DNA of 32,759 nt, from the NCBI GenBank assembly GCA_946630825.1, contig CAMOZG010000005.1:1-32759 (forward strand), written 5' to 3'. Position numbers and translations under genes: made by a program. Shown one piece after another: positions 8,951 through 17,641 of this stretch. Origin of the DNA: an uncultured Lachnospiraceae bacterium. Its GTDB lineage: Bacteria; Bacillota; Clostridia; Lachnospirales; Lachnospiraceae. Numbering within the stretch: position 1 is the first letter of the stretch; each line of letters starts with the position of its first letter. The notes beneath the pieces are model-generated. The model was not told the origin of the DNA, ran no database searches, and saw nothing but the letters and a program-made list of their open reading frames with translations.

Positions 8951-11644
8951 TCAATGCCTTTGTCCTGCATATTCCTCTTTTATTCGCTTAAATTCGTCAA
9001 AAAACTCCCTTGATGACATGCGATAAGCACCGGAACCCATAACTATCACCTGTTCGGCGGCATCAGAGGTCACCACTGTGATATGGGCATTGGGCATGAG
9101 CTTATGCACTGCCCTTTCTATATAAGCATCTGCAGTCTGGGCTTCCTTCGTAAACTCCACATAGAGCTCTCCATATCTTTCGGAGCTTCCCATGCCCCCT
9201 CTTTTTTTCCATGCGTCAAACACCACTATGACGGTATCCCCCACATATCCCTGATAATCGCAGAGCATATCCATAAGGGCGGTCCTGGCTCCGTGGAGAT
9301 CATCACCTGCCAGATTCTTTAGCCTGGTATCTGCAAATATCACATTGTACCCGTCTATTATGGTATATCTGGGAAGCCTGGCTGCCGGCTTTTTATCTGA
9401 GCCGCTTTTATGGGATGACTTATAATCTTCTCTCGCTTCCTTAAGTCTCTTTTCACGTTCCTCGGGACTGTCGTAATCCCTTTCTCTCATTCCCACATCC
9501 CGGTTTGCCAAAGAGCTTTTTGGAGTTCCGAATTCCCGGACAAATATTGCCTCTAAGTCCTTTTCCATGCCGCTATAGCCCCTGAAGCCCTCCTCTGAGG
9601 CGGCAGCATTTTTTCTGGCTGCTTCGGCTCTTGCCATAGCCACCTTTTTCATTGCCTCTGACTCGTCCTCTGTCTCCTTTGCATCCCCCTTAAGAGCCAA
9701 AGGCAGATGCATCATCTCTTCCACTTCATACCAGGGAACCACATAGCCTGCACCCTGGGCACAGAAAACCGAACCAGTGGGATTTCTCAGATCAGCCTCG
9801 GGATCGTAGCCCTTTTCCTCCAATACCTCATCAGGGTTATGACAGGGTTCATAGCCTCCCGGATCAAGAGTAAGTTCACCAAGTCCTCCGGTATAGGAAG
9901 CCACCTCCTTGGCATAGTCTGTAATACATGCCACCGGCACCCTGCCTTTTACTATGGAAAAATCCTCCTCTACCTCAGGGGGCTCGATCCTTGCATGCAT
10001 ACGCTCCAAATCTGTCATGGCTCTGCCCACCATGGATCCGGGGACCCGAAGTGTCAGATCAAAAACCGGCTCTAATAGCACCGACTCCGCCTTCATCAGC
10101 CCCTGCCTAACTGCCCGTCTGGCTGCCTGGGAAAAATCTCCTCCCTCTGTATGCTTGGTATGGCTTTTTCCCGACAGCAAAGTGATCCTTACATCCGTAA
10201 GGGGAGCACCGGAAAGCACCCCCTTTAGCCTGGCATGTTCAAGGACCTGCAGCACCTGTTTTTGATAGTTAAATGCCAGTACATCCACAGAACAGCTATT
10301 GTATATTTCTATGCCCGATCCCGGTTCTCCCGGCTCTAACATAAGATGTACCTCGGCATAGTGCCTCAGGGGCTCAAAGTGACCCACTCCCTCCACAACA
10401 GAGCTTATGGTCTCTTTGTAAAGTATGCTTCCCGGTCCAAAGGTGACCAGGATCCCAAAGCGTCTTTTTATCTCCTGCTGCAGCACCTCAAGCATAAAGG
10501 GACCCATGAGATGAACCATTATATCCCCGGTATGCTCCTTTGCTTCGATCCTAAAGGACGGCTCCTCTTCGTTTAACACCTTAAGTGTCTCAAGAAGCTT
10601 TACGGAAGAGACTCCCTCCGGGGGAATGACCTGATAGGAAAGCACAGGCAAAAGCTCCGGTACAGCCGCATCCTCCTCGGTTCCGAGCCCCTGACCCGGA
10701 TAGGTTTTATTAAGTCCCAAAAGAGTACATATTTCCGGGGAATCAACCTCGTCGGTACTCTCATATTTTTCTCCGTCATACAGTCTAATACCCTGTATTT
10801 TCTCCGTCACAGATGATTCGGTATCATCCGAATTATTGTCCCCTACACATATCACATCCTTGGGATGCAGACTTCCCCCCGTAAGCTTTATATGTGTAAG
10901 CCGCTCACCCTTTTTATCCCAGCTTATCTTATATACCCGGGCTCCGAATTCCTTTCCAGCGGCAGGCTTTACCATCCATCCGGTGATGCCGTCCAAAAAC
11001 TCCCTTATGCCTTCAGAGTGAAGGGCGCAGCCGAAATAAACCGGATACAAATGTCCCGACAGGATGGCTTTCTTTATGGAGTCAGAGGAAAGCTTTCCCT
11101 TTTCCAGATACTCTTCGATAAGCTTCTCATCATGGCTTGCGATCTCCTCCATTTCCTCTTCGCTCAGATCGCCGGAGCCTAAGATCACAGCCTCATCACA
11201 AAGCTGCTTTTTTATCCCGTCCAAGATCTCTTCCCTGCTTTGGGTGGTCAGATCCATCTTATTAACAAAAATAAAGGTGGGCACCTTATACTTATTAAGC
11301 AGCCGCATCAATGTCCTGGTATGACTCTGGACACCGTCAGGAGCACTTATCACCATTATGGCATAGTCCAGCACCGAGAGGGTCCTTTCGGTTTCCGGTG
11401 AAAAATCCACATGTCCCGGAGTGTCCAAAAAAACTATATCCGTATCATTCCACTTAAGTCTCGCCTGCTTGGAAAAGACCGTCACTCCTCTGGCACGCTC
11501 TATTTCCTCTCCATCCAAAAAAGACTCTCCCCTGTCAACCCGTCCAAAGCTTCTTATGGATCCGGCTGTATAAAGAAGTGCCTCCGAAAGAGTAGTCTTG
11601 CCTGCATCTACATGGGCTATTATGCCCAAAACGATCCTACTCAT
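8951..11644 (-). CDS. Fusion: TetM/EF-G-like ribosomal GTPase plus C-terminal YacP/Rae1-type NYN endoribonuclease domain
   Basis: GTPase motifs GIIAHVDAGKTT, RGVTVFSKQ, DTPGHVDF, NKMD; EF-G C-terminal half HTEGGDFSQAARRAVRQGLMKAESVLLEP. C-terminus YTIIDGYNVIF...ARTALMDMLCDYQGYVGDTVIVVFDAW...VEFTKEAQTADAYIERA...ITVVTSDAAEQVIVMGSGAYRMSSREFFDEFKRI resembles B. subtilis YacP/Rae1. Confidence 0.93.
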   Translation of the reverse strand: MSRIVLGIIAHVDAGKTTLSEALLYTAGSIRSFGRVDRGESFLDGEEIERARGVTVFSKQARLKWNDTDIVFLDTPGHVDFSPETERTLSVLDYAIMVISAPDGVQSHTRTLMRLLNKYKVPTFIFVNKMDLTTQSREEILDGIKKQLCDEAVILGSGDLSEEEMEEIASHDEKLIEEYLEKGKLSSDSIKKAILSGHLYPVYFGCALHSEGIREFLDGITGWMVKPAAGKEFGARVYKISWDKKGERLTHIKLTGGSLHPKDVICVGDNNSDDTESSVTEKIQGIRLYDGEKYESTDEVDSPEICTLLGLNKTYPGQGLGTEEDAAVPELLPVLSYQVIPPEGVSSVKLLETLKVLNEEEPSFRIEAKEHTGDIMVHLMGPFMLEVLQQEIKRRFGILVTFGPGSILYKETISSVVEGVGHFEPLRHYAEVHLMLEPGEPGSGIEIYNSCSVDVLAFNYQKQVLQVLEHARLKGVLSGAPLTDVRITLLSGKSHTKHTEGGDFSQAARRAVRQGLMKAESVLLEPVFDLTLRVPGSMVGRAMTDLERMHARIEPPEVEEDFSIVKGRVPVACITDYAKEVASYTGGLGELTLDPGGYEPCHNPDEVLEEKGYDPEADLRNPTGSVFCAQGAGYVVPWYEVEEMMHLPLALKGDAKETEDESEAMKKVAMARAEAARKNAAASEEGFRGYSGMEKDLEAIFVREFGTPKSSLANRDVGMRERDYDSPEEREKRLKEAREDYKSSHKSGSDKKPAARLPRYTIIDGYNVIFADTRLKNLAGDDLHGARTALMDMLCDYQGYVGDTVIVVFDAWKKRGGMGSSERYGELYVEFTKEAQTADAYIERAVHKLMPNAHITVVTSDAAEQVIVMGSGAYRMSSREFFDEFKRIKEEYAGQRH

Positions 11645-13289
11645 CTGTCATCATCTCTTCCTTCTGAACACCTGCAGCATCCTTTTTGGAATAGCGGCTC
11701 AGAAGTATACTGTTTCTGGATTTTTTCTTGACCTTATACAGATTGTTATCCGCAGAATGCAGATAATTCCAAAGTGATTCGCCATTTTCAGGTATCCCCC
11801 AGAATATACCCTGGGAAATAGTCACCACCCCCACGGGGACCTTGGTGTACTTGTGTTCAAATGCCATTTCAACTATACGCTCCTTGAGCCTTTTTGCCAT
11901 GGCAAACACCTCAGTATCATCATAGTCCTCATATATTATAACAAATTCGTCACCGCCGTATCTGGAACAGAATACCCCCTTGTTATTCTTAAGTTCCATA
12001 ATGGCATCAGCCACAAAGCGTATGCATCTGTCACCTGCCTGGTGACCATAGTTGTCATTGTACTCTTTGAAATAGTCGATATCGAGGATCTCTATGGCAA
12101 GCCACCTGCCGTTTTTCCTGGCACGCTCAAAGATCACATCTCCATAGGTATTGAGCTTCTGTCTGTTGTACATTCCGGTGAGGGGATCCGTCTCTGATTT
12201 TTTCAAAAGAACTTCATTCTCTCGCCTTACCTCATTGGTCAGGACGCTCAGATCATTGTATCTGTTTCTCAGTGCGATAGTGTCCCTGATCATCCTGTCA
12301 TTTTCCTGATCCATGATCTGGGAAAGTTCAAAAAACTCCACCCCGCTTTTTTCGTAAGCCTCTGTCTGACCCGTTTCTTTCTGGTATTTCATCTTAAGGG
12401 TCAAAAGCTTTTTTTGCAGATTTTTTATGCCGGTGGTATCCACAGGCTGCTCCATAAGCTTAAGCATATGCACAAGGGTATCGTACTCTTTTATCTCAAG
12501 TAAAAGCCTCATGAAATCATACACATCATCAAATATATCCATTACCGGCAGCTCATCCGAAAAATGTCTGTCTATGATCTCTATGCAGCGCATGGTTTCA
12601 TCCCTTTGTCCCAGGCTAAGTCCCAGTCTGGCACGAAAAGTATATATGACCAAAAGATCCAGCATGGAGGCTGACCCCATACATCTGTCCTCTATGACAG
12701 CATCACAGTCTTCGGCTTTTTTAATATCACCCTTCAGCAGGTAGGATTTTCCCAGCCCCACGCAAATGGCTGTAAGGCTGTTTATATATCCCTCTATATC
12801 GCTGTGCTTATCCAGATACCTGCGGCATCTTTCGTAGTAATAGATGGCATTGTCCGCATCCGCAATATCCAGATACAAAGCTGCCAGATTCATGTGCACC
12901 AGAAATTCCAGATCCGGCAGACTGTATTCGTAGCAGTAGTTAATGGCATCCATGTAATAATCCATTGCCAGGGGCGCATTCCCACGATTAAGGGATACTA
13001 TCCCCAGCAGATTATTTGCCATGGTCAGATATCCCCATTCACCTATCTGCTCCAAAGGCTCCATACACTGGGTCATCTCATGGTAAAAATTATCCACGTC
13101 ATTCATCAGGTAATAGGTCTCTCCCATGGAAAACCGTGCAAAGCCTATGAGCTCCGGCTGGGAATTTTTGATGCCGTACTCCAGCAGTTTTTTTCCACAA
13201 GAAATAGACACCCGTGGATCTTTGCCACGGCTGTCCTGCATATCAGTTATGAGATTTTGGATGACTTCATCATACCGACTGATATCCAT
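11637..13289 (-). CDS. TPR-repeat protein with C-terminal GGDEF domain
   Basis: TPR-like helical repeats (MANNLLGIVSLNRGNAPLAMDYYMDAINYCYE...LAALYLDIADADNAIYYYERC); GGDEF core ETDPLTGMYNRQKLN...CSRYGGDEFVIIYE. Confidence 0.9.
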   Translation of the reverse strand: MDISRYDEVIQNLITDMQDSRGKDPRVSISCGKKLLEYGIKNSQPELIGFARFSMGETYYLMNDVDNFYHEMTQCMEPLEQIGEWGYLTMANNLLGIVSLNRGNAPLAMDYYMDAINYCYEYSLPDLEFLVHMNLAALYLDIADADNAIYYYERCRRYLDKHSDIEGYINSLTAICVGLGKSYLLKGDIKKAEDCDAVIEDRCMGSASMLDLLVIYTFRARLGLSLGQRDETMRCIEIIDRHFSDELPVMDIFDDVYDFMRLLLEIKEYDTLVHMLKLMEQPVDTTGIKNLQKKLLTLKMKYQKETGQTEAYEKSGVEFFELSQIMDQENDRMIRDTIALRNRYNDLSVLTNEVRRENEVLLKKSETDPLTGMYNRQKLNTYGDVIFERARKNGRWLAIEILDIDYFKEYNDNYGHQAGDRCIRFVADAIMELKNNKGVFCSRYGGDEFVIIYEDYDDTEVFAMAKRLKERIVEMAFEHKYTKVPVGVVTISQGIFWGIPENGESLWNYLHSADNNLYKVKKKSRNSILLSRYSKKDAAGVQKEEMMTDE

Positions 13290-13316
13290 GGGTCTACCTT
13301 CGTAAGCTATGAAATA

Positions 13317-14201
13317 TTATGAAGTGCGACTGTTCAGATTATAAATCATCTCTGTCAATCTGGCAAATCCTTCCAGAGTAAGGGTCTCGCCTCTCACCCT
13401 TTCATCCCATCCGCAGGCTTTTATTACCGAATTAACTTCCTCCTTGGAAAGACCAAGTCCCGGGTCGTGGCTCAGCCCGTTGGCAAGGGTCTTGCGACGC
13501 TGTGAAAAGGAGGCACGGATCACATCAAACAAAAGCTTTTCATCCGAAACATCCACCGGCGGGTTTTTATATCGATCCAGAGTGACCACCACCGACTCCA
13601 CATTTGGCATTGGATCAAAGGCTTCCCTTGACACCTCCGCAACGATCCTCGGAGAAGCATAGTAGGCTACTGCCAGAGAAAGTGCTCCGTAGTCCTTGGT
13701 GCCGGGACCGCTTATCATCCTAAGTCCCACTTCCTTTTGCACCATAACTGTAATGGACTCCAAAGGAGCTTTCCCCTCTAAAAGTCCCATAAGGATCGGG
13801 GTGGTGATGTAGTAAGGCAGGTTTGCCACCACGCGAATTTTCTTTCCCGGTGCGTTTTCCTTTGCCCATGCACCTATATCCGTCTTTAAGATATCTGCAT
13901 TGAGTACAGTCAGATTGTCAAAATGTCCCACTGTCTCATTTAAGACCGGTATCAGATTCCTGTCGATCTCAACTGCTAAAACCTGATCTGCCCTCTCGCA
14001 TAAAAACTCAGTCATAGCCCCTATGCCTGGTCCTATTTCCACAGCCAGATCCCCCTCCTTTACCCCGGAGGCATCCACTATCTCTTGTAATATACCCTCG
14101 TCCGTCAGGAAGTTCTGACCGTATTTCTTTTTTGCCGTCAGTCCGTATCGTCTTAGGATACCGGCTGTTCTGATGGGGTTGGCTATACGTATATCCGCCA
14201 T
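13317..14201 (-). CDS. rsmA: 16S rRNA (A1518/A1519-N6)-dimethyltransferase RsmA/KsgA
   Basis: KKKYGQNFLTDEGILQEIV, VEIGPGIGAMTEFL, VVANLPYYITTPIL, SFSQRRKTLANGL. ATG at 14201 has a good SD (AGGAG). Confidence 0.96.
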   Translation of the reverse strand: MADIRIANPIRTAGILRRYGLTAKKKYGQNFLTDEGILQEIVDASGVKEGDLAVEIGPGIGAMTEFLCERADQVLAVEIDRNLIPVLNETVGHFDNLTVLNADILKTDIGAWAKENAPGKKIRVVANLPYYITTPILMGLLEGKAPLESITVMVQKEVGLRMISGPGTKDYGALSLAVAYYASPRIVAEVSREAFDPMPNVESVVVTLDRYKNPPVDVSDEKLLFDVIRASFSQRRKTLANGLSHDPGLGLSKEEVNSVIKACGWDERVRGETLTLEGFARLTEMIYNLNSRTS

Positions 14202-14202
14202 A

Positions 14203-15000
14203 TCATCTCCTGTCATCTGATGTGATGGAAAAAAGCGTCCTGCCGTTTTCCCTGGTTACCTCCATCACCTCATCCACGGTGATCTCACGAAGCTCGGCGA
14301 TCTCCTTAACAATGTAAGGCAGATAGGTGGAATCATTTCTTTCCCCTCTAAAGGGCTCCGGCGCCATATAGGGGGCATCCGTCTCCACAAGTATATTTGT
14401 CAGAGGGATCCGCCTTGCGGTCTCCTTAAGTTTTTTCCCGTTTTTAAAGGTGACCACCCCGCCTATGCCGATATAATACCCCAGCTTCACATATTCCACT
14501 GCCATCTCAGGAGACCCCGAATAACAGTGGATCACTCCCTTAGTACCAAGCTTTGCCGCATTTTTCATAATATCAAAGGTCAGCTCGTTTGCCTCCCGGC
14601 TGTGTATTATAACCGGCAGATCCAGATCTCTTGCCATCTTAAGCTGTTTTTCATACCAGTATCTTTGCCTGTCTCTTACCTTTGGGTCCTTTTCCCAGTA
14701 AAAATCCAGACCTATCTCCCCAATGGCAACCACCTTTTTTTCATTTGAAGCCATGGCAGAAAGCTGCTCTATGCCGTCCTCTGCTTCCTCCAGACACTCT
14801 ATATCGCTGGGATGCACACCCACTGCAGCATATATAAAATCATATTGATGGGCAAGGTCTATACTCGCCCGGCTTAATTCTATGGTGGTGCCCACATTTA
14901 TAATGGTGCCGATATTCTTCTTTTTCATCATAGAAAGAAGTTCGATCCTGTCTGAATCGAACTTCCTGTCTTCATAATGAGCGTGACTTTCAAATATCAT
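14203..15000 (-). CDS. TatD family hydrolase/DNase
   Basis: MIFESHAHYEDRKFD, VGVHPSD, AIGEIGLDFYW, PVIIHSREA, GVIHCYSGS, LVETDAPYMAPEPFRGERN. Confidence 0.95.
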   Translation of the reverse strand: MIFESHAHYEDRKFDSDRIELLSMMKKKNIGTIINVGTTIELSRASIDLAHQYDFIYAAVGVHPSDIECLEEAEDGIEQLSAMASNEKKVVAIGEIGLDFYWEKDPKVRDRQRYWYEKQLKMARDLDLPVIIHSREANELTFDIMKNAAKLGTKGVIHCYSGSPEMAVEYVKLGYYIGIGGVVTFKNGKKLKETARRIPLTNILVETDAPYMAPEPFRGERNDSTYLPYIVKEIAELREITVDEVMEVTRENGRTLFSITSDDRR

Positions 15001-15001
15001 A

Positions 15002-16588
15002 TCAATCGTTCCCGGCTGATTTTGCTTCTACCTTCTCCATGACCTCATCCAGCTTCAGACGCTCGAAAAGGATCTCAGGAGAGTCAGTGACCTTGCCCCC
15101 ATCAGGATAATGACCAAAGCTGTTCAGATCATCATAGTCCATCTCAGGAGCATTGAGCTGACTTTTGATCCTCTCTGAGGTGTCAGGCATGAAGCTTTTT
15201 AAAAGCTCTCCTCCTATGGATATACTCTCCACCAGATTGTAGAGCACTGTGGCGAGACGATCCTTTTTAGCCTCATCCTTGGCAAGTACCCAGGGCTCTG
15301 TCTCGTCAATATATTTATTACATCTCTTAAAGAGCTCAAATATCTCTGTAATGGCATCAGCCACCCGAAGCTCTCCCATCTTCTGTTCCACCTTGTCTCT
15401 GACAGCGGTGACCTGGGCTTTCAGATCCTCATCCACCTCTTCTGTCACTCCGGCATTATGAACAGTGCCTCCAAAGTATTTGTTGCTCATGGCAATGGTA
15501 CGGTTCACCAGATTTCCAAGGGTGTTGGCAAGGTCGGAATTGATCCTCTCCACCAAAAGCTCCCAGGATATGACTCCGTCATTTTCAAAGGGCATCTCAT
15601 GTACCAGGAAATAACGTACTGCGTCCACTCCGAAAAGATCCACCAGATCGTCAGCATAGATCACATTGCCCTTGGATTTGGACATCTTGCCGTCGGACTG
15701 GATAAGCCAGGGATGACCGAATATCTGCTTTGGCAGGGGCTCCCCTAAAGCCATCAGAAAGATAGGCCAGTATATGGTGTGGAAACGGATAATATCCTTG
15801 CCAATAAGATGCAGATCGGCAGGCCAGTACTTTTTGTACTGATCCGAGGAATTACCGTCACAGTCATAGCCTATGCCGGTGATGTAGTTTGTCAAAGCAT
15901 CCAGCCACACATATACCACATGTTTGCTGTCAAAGTCCACGGGTATACCCCACTTGAAGGAGGTACGTGACACACACAGATCCTGAAGTCCCGGAAGCAG
16001 GAAGTTATTCATCATCTCGTTCTTTCTGGATACGGGCTGTATGAATTCGGGATGTGTATTGATGTGCTCGATCAGCCGGTCGGCGTACTTGCTCATTTTG
16101 AAAAAGTATGCTTCCTCTGATGCCTTTTGTACAGGCCGTCCACAGTCGGGGCACTTGCCATCCACAAGCTGGCTCTCTGTCCAGAAGGATTCGTCCGGCA
16201 CACAATACCAGCCCTCATAGGAGCCCTTATAGATATCACCCTGATCGTAAAGCTTTCTAAAGATCTTTTGTACCTGCTTCTCATGATCCTCGTCCGTGGT
16301 ACGGATGAATTTGTCATGGGAAGAGTTCATAAGATTCCAGATCTTTTTAACCTCTCCGGAAATATTGTCCACATATTCCTTGGGGGTTATGCCGGAAGCC
16401 TGTGCTTTTTCCTCTATCTTCTGTCCGTGCTCATCAGTTCCTGTCTGAAAGAACACGTCATAGCCCTCCTGCCGTCTGAATCTGGCGATACAGTCAGCTA
16501 AAACTATCTCATAGGTATTGCCGATATGGGGTTTACCGGATGTGTAGGCTATAGCCGTGGTTATGTAGTATTTGCCCTTGGATGTCAT
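15002..16588 (-). CDS. metG: Methionyl-tRNA synthetase without C-terminal tRNA-binding domain
   Basis: KYYITTAIAYTSGKPHIGNTYE (HIGN), single Zn knuckle CPDCGRP, KMSKSKGNVI; ends ...ERLKLDEVMEKVEAKSAGND. Confidence 0.96.
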   Translation of the reverse strand: MTSKGKYYITTAIAYTSGKPHIGNTYEIVLADCIARFRRQEGYDVFFQTGTDEHGQKIEEKAQASGITPKEYVDNISGEVKKIWNLMNSSHDKFIRTTDEDHEKQVQKIFRKLYDQGDIYKGSYEGWYCVPDESFWTESQLVDGKCPDCGRPVQKASEEAYFFKMSKYADRLIEHINTHPEFIQPVSRKNEMMNNFLLPGLQDLCVSRTSFKWGIPVDFDSKHVVYVWLDALTNYITGIGYDCDGNSSDQYKKYWPADLHLIGKDIIRFHTIYWPIFLMALGEPLPKQIFGHPWLIQSDGKMSKSKGNVIYADDLVDLFGVDAVRYFLVHEMPFENDGVISWELLVERINSDLANTLGNLVNRTIAMSNKYFGGTVHNAGVTEEVDEDLKAQVTAVRDKVEQKMGELRVADAITEIFELFKRCNKYIDETEPWVLAKDEAKKDRLATVLYNLVESISIGGELLKSFMPDTSERIKSQLNAPEMDYDDLNSFGHYPDGGKVTDSPEILFERLKLDEVMEKVEAKSAGND

Positions 16589-16599
16589 ATTACCCTCCT

Positions 16600-16645
16600 A
16601 AAAAAATGTACCCTGTCACATAATGTATTCATTAAGTGACGGGCA
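16600..16645 (-). terminator. Rho-independent terminator after tRNA-Ala, abutting the metG SD
   Basis: Minus strand TGCCCGTCACTTAATG-AATA-CATTATGTGACAGGGTA then ATTTTTTT; ~15-bp stem with one bulge and one mismatch. Confidence 0.75.
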
Positions 16646-16651
16646 CCTTCC

Positions 16652-16724
16652 TGGAGCATACGGGATTCGAACCCGTGACCCCCACAATGCCATTGTGGTG
16701 CGCTCCCAGCTGCGCTAATGCCCC
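16652..16724 (-). tRNA. tRNA-Ala (anticodon GGC)
   Basis: GGGGCAT TA GCGC...GCGC A CCACA-ATGGCAT-TGTGG ... ACGGG-TTCGAAT-CCCGT ATGCTCC A; full cloverleaf, G3-U70 Ala identity pair, CCA not encoded. Confidence 0.96.
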
Positions 16725-16784
16725 TCGTGGTACACAAGTGTAGCAACTCAAAGAGTCATTGAAACGCCACACTATAAGCATACC

Positions 16785-17183
16785 CTACTTTTCTTCTTTA
16801 TCTTCAGACTCTCCGGCTTCATCCTCTTCTTCAAAGATGCTTTCGGAGAGCTTGGATCCACATTTGTTACAGTAGCCTGAATCCATGGGAACTACTGCTC
16901 CGCATTTTGGACAGCGTCTGCCGCCCTTAAGATTTGCAACCTGAGTCTCAAGATCTTTTACCTCGGCAAGTAACTCCCGGACAGAGCTTATGGTCTCATC
17001 ATCAGAGTCCTTATTGTCCTCATAATACTTCTTGCCCAAGTCTCTGTATATCTTGTCAATATCCTGCTTTTTTTTGCGGATATCATACTGCATCCTGGTG
17101 GAATCTGTAACATCCTTAGCCTTGTCAGACATCTCCCTGGTGGCACTTACAATGGTATCCCCTAATTTATCAAAAAAATCCAT
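16785..17183 (-). CDS. Coiled-coil protein with C-terminal zinc ribbon
   Basis: MDFFDKLGDTIVSATREMSDKAKDVTDSTRMQYDIRKKKQDIDKIYRDLGKKYYE...RRCPKCGAVVPMDSGYCNKCGSKL. Internal ATG at 17183 sits downstream of a strong promoter. Confidence 0.85.
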   Translation of the reverse strand: MDFFDKLGDTIVSATREMSDKAKDVTDSTRMQYDIRKKKQDIDKIYRDLGKKYYEDNKDSDDETISSVRELLAEVKDLETQVANLKGGRRCPKCGAVVPMDSGYCNKCGSKLSESIFEEEDEAGESEDKEEK

Positions 17184-17220
17184 GTACTGATCCCCCTTTC
17201 GTATGACAAGTCCGTAGATT

Positions 17221-17249
17221 ATTATAATGGTTATGCCATTATTTTTCAA
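17221..17249 (-). promoter_or_regulatory. Sigma-A promoter for zinc-ribbon protein gene
   Basis: TTGAAA (17244-17249), 17-nt spacer, TATAAT (17221-17226). Confidence 0.75.
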
Positions 17250-17263
17250 TAGTTTCCTTTACA

Positions 17264-17294
17264 GTAAAAATCGGCTGCCAAGCTGACAGCCGAT
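17264..17294 (-). terminator. Rho-independent terminator of rpsF-ssb-rpsR operon
   Basis: Minus strand ATCGGCTG-N9-CAGCCGAT followed by TTTTAC. Confidence 0.8.
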
Positions 17295-17315
17295 CTATAT
17301 CCTAAATAACCGGTA

Positions 17316-17567
17316 TCAGTCGATCACATAGGGCATGATTGCCAGATGTCTGGCACGCTTGATAGCAACTGTAAGCGCTCTCTGGTGCTTTGCGCAATTG
17401 CCTGTAATACGACGGGGAAGGATCTTTCCTCTCTCAGAGATATACTTTGAGAGCTTAGCCTGATCCTTATAATCTATAACACTGTCCTTACCGCAAAAAA
17501 CGCAAACCTTTTTTCTCCTGCGAACAGGTCTCCTGCGCTGAGAGTCTGATGATCTGTTAAAAGCCAT
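17316..17567 (-). CDS. rpsR: 30S ribosomal protein S18
   Basis: [12 protein letters not shown]...[51 protein letters not shown]. Confidence 0.98.
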   Translation of the reverse strand: MAFNRSSDSQRRRPVRRRKKVCVFCGKDSVIDYKDQAKLSKYISERGKILPRRITGNCAKHQRALTVAIKRARHLAIMPYVID

Positions 17568-17641
17568 GATATATCCTCCTAAAATAAAAACGAAAACAAA
17601 CTAATCAATTCCGACTGTGTTAAGTCCTGTAAAGTACAGCC

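Noticed and set aside
8951-11644. Calling this gene an acquired tetracycline-resistance gene
   Set aside because: Domain IV lacks the classical Tet(M) tip sequence, a nuclease domain is fused, and the context is chromosomal housekeeping with no mobile element.
16589-16784. Possible T-box upstream of metG
   Set aside because: The upstream structure is a tRNA-Ala gene plus terminator; no AGGGUGGNACCGCG-like T-box sequence found.
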